Shown one piece after another: positions 63,319 to 64,000 of a DNA stretch of 64,000 bases (positions are counted from its first letter, which is position 1; each line of letters starts with the position of its first letter). Under the pieces are notes generated by a model. The model was given only the letters and a program-made list of their open reading frames with translations. It was not told the DNA's origin and did not search any database. This DNA is from Algoriphagus aquaeductus (GTDB lineage Bacteria; Bacteroidota; Bacteroidia; Cytophagales; Cyclobacteriaceae), in contig NZ_QKTX01000014.1 of assembly GCF_003253485.1 (NCBI RefSeq), forward strand, positions 62,001-126,000. Reading direction: 5' to 3'. Position numbers and translations under genes: made by a program.

Positions 63319-63727
63319 GATTTTTAATTGTTTTTATCAGGGGGTACAAAAGGGAATAGGCCTGATCCCTGTTGGAATCGGCACTGTTCGTTAGGATATG
63401 GTGTACGGATTTTTGCCCTCCGTTTAGTTGACGGAGGGTTACCTGATAAAAGCTTTACTATGACATACTACCATCTTGGCAACCTCAACCGAATAGGTAT
63501 CGGCAAGGAATGAAAAGTGGAAGGATAGTAGTGAGTGGAGTTTCATGTCTATAGAAAGGTACACAAAGATACCCCTTTATCCCATGATTTGCCAATAAGC
63601 CGGGAGAAATGAATACCTCTGGGTTTACGGCGAATCGAATCGGGAAAATATTTTTAAAAAAATATTACAGGATATTTTTGTCCTTTATTAATTTTCATTT
63701 ACATTTGAGTCATCAATTCGTTAGCAG
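63319..63727. other. Intergenic region between the rnk-like gene and the last rrf2
   Basis: About 410 bp. A perfect 8-bp hairpin CCCTCCGT/ACGGAGGG lies at 63416-63438 without a T tract. The stretch 63440-63640 shows no convincing gene: short frames lack conserved text. The right end is AT-rich and carries the rrf2 promoter and dyad. An unrecognised structured RNA around the hairpin is possible. Confidence 0.4.
63670..63707 (+). promoter_or_regulatory. rrf2 promoter with overlapping dyad GGATATTTTTGTCC
   Basis: TTG (63678-63680), 19 bp, TACATTTG (63700-63707), an exact TAnnTTTG match. The dyad at 63670-63683 covers the -33 element, as in the fasciclin promoter, consistent with autoregulation by an Rrf2 protein. 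Confidence 0.55.
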
Positions 63728-64000
63728 ATGTTTTCCAAAGCCTGTAAATATGCAATCAACTCCATGGTTTTCCTGGCTACGCTACCGGAGGGTCAGGAGC
63801 GCGCCGGCCTGAAAGATATCGCCTTTGCGACCAACTCTCCGGAGGCGTTTACGGCCAAAATTCTCCAAACTTTGGTGCGGGAAAATCTCCTGTTATCCAT
63901 CAAAGGTCCGCATGGAGGCTTCGAAATCAGTGAGGAGGGACGTAAAACACCCTTATATCGGATTGTGCAAGTAATCGATGGCGATTCCATTTTTATCGGA
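63728..64000 (+). CDS. Rrf2-family regulator, cut by the window end
   Basis: The ATG at 63728 opens a frame that remains open to base 64000, giving 91 residues. The start MFSKACKYAINSMVFLA and the winged helix SPEAFTAKILQTLVRENLLLSIKGPHGGF are typical of Rrf2. It is closely similar to the Rrf2 protein at 19785 (both share EAFTAKILQ). The cysteine region that would hold an Fe-S cluster lies beyond the window. The promoter has a GGATA-N4-type dyad on its -33 element, which suggests autoregulation. Confidence 0.88.
   Translation, partial: MFSKACKYAINSMVFLATLPEGQERAGLKDIAFATNSPEAFTAKILQTLVRENLLLSIKGPHGGFEISEEGRKTPLYRIVQVIDGDSIFIG

Noticed and set aside
63328..63513. 61-codon frame in the gene-free stretch
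   Set aside because: It has no recognised domain and crosses the hairpin. Support is too weak to call a gene.

Overview
The window looks like chromosome of a member of the Bacteroidota, most likely a marine or freshwater relative of the Cyclobacteriaceae (Algoriphagus-type). That placement is inferred. The supporting signs are SusB-like GH97, lipoprotein sulfatases, TonB receptors with CarboxypepD_reg domains, TPR-LytS kinases, DUF4202, DUF4143 ATPases, and several promoters of the TTG-N(16-20)-TAnnTTTG type known from this phylum. No rRNA, tRNA, IS element, integrase or CRISPR array was seen. Both window ends cut a gene.

Bases 1-20000 are mostly glycan and iron functions: a truncated PhoPQ-related lipoprotein, an Asp-box lipoprotein, a GH97 alpha-glucosidase, a TonB siderophore receptor coupled to a PepSY membrane protein, a GH33 sialidase, a FecA-like receptor, two small envelope proteins, a TPR-LytS/LytTR two-component pair and two tandem sulfatase paralogues. 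Bases 20000-31700 hold an Rrf2 regulator and a fasciclin lipoprotein, then an apparent ten-gene operon. It runs: nitrate/nitrite porter, NarI-like cytochrome b, Nas-type molybdopterin reductase, four-cluster ferredoxin, Tat-dependent Rieske protein, small membrane protein, second porter with an inserted domain, MobA, PLP decarboxylase, MoaC-MogA fusion. This reads as a quinol-linked nitrate reductase with an unusual subunit set, packaged with its transport and molybdenum cofactor genes.

Bases 31700-45100 hold a separate nitrate/nitrite assimilation locus. Reading leftwards it has nirB-nirD-narX-narL, and narK, a NasA-reductase-Bfd fusion, and a degenerate siroheme-reductase/rubredoxin protein. 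Siroheme synthase cobA and DUF4202 read rightwards between them. A shared repeat with roughly one-helical-turn spacing lies upstream of narK, nirB and narX. Bases 45200-50000 form a nitric-oxide and copper operon: ric, a polytopic membrane protein, a small Cys protein and an OprC/NosA-like copper receptor. An unknown 598-residue enzyme overlapping a QueD-like gene comes next, followed by the divergent class III ribonucleotide reductase, whose glycyl-radical tail is encoded as a separate 56-codon gene between nrdD and nrdG.

Bases 55300-64000 carry a DUF4143 ATPase behind twin palindromes, DUF302, HPP, hemerythrin and OsmC proteins, quinol-type NO reductase norB, two further Rrf2 regulators (one cut by the window end), a 4HB sensor fragment and a Rnk/GreA-like protein. 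Three exact 92-bp repeats separate the last two, and each repeat encodes the same 31-residue peptide chained by ATGA overlaps. A 14-bp dyad, GGATA-N4-TATCC, near ric, near norB, near the last rrf2 and in front of the fasciclin/narK region suggests one NO- or Fe-S-responsive Rrf2 regulon across the window. FNR-type TGAT-N4-ATCA sites precede the narK operon and nrdD.
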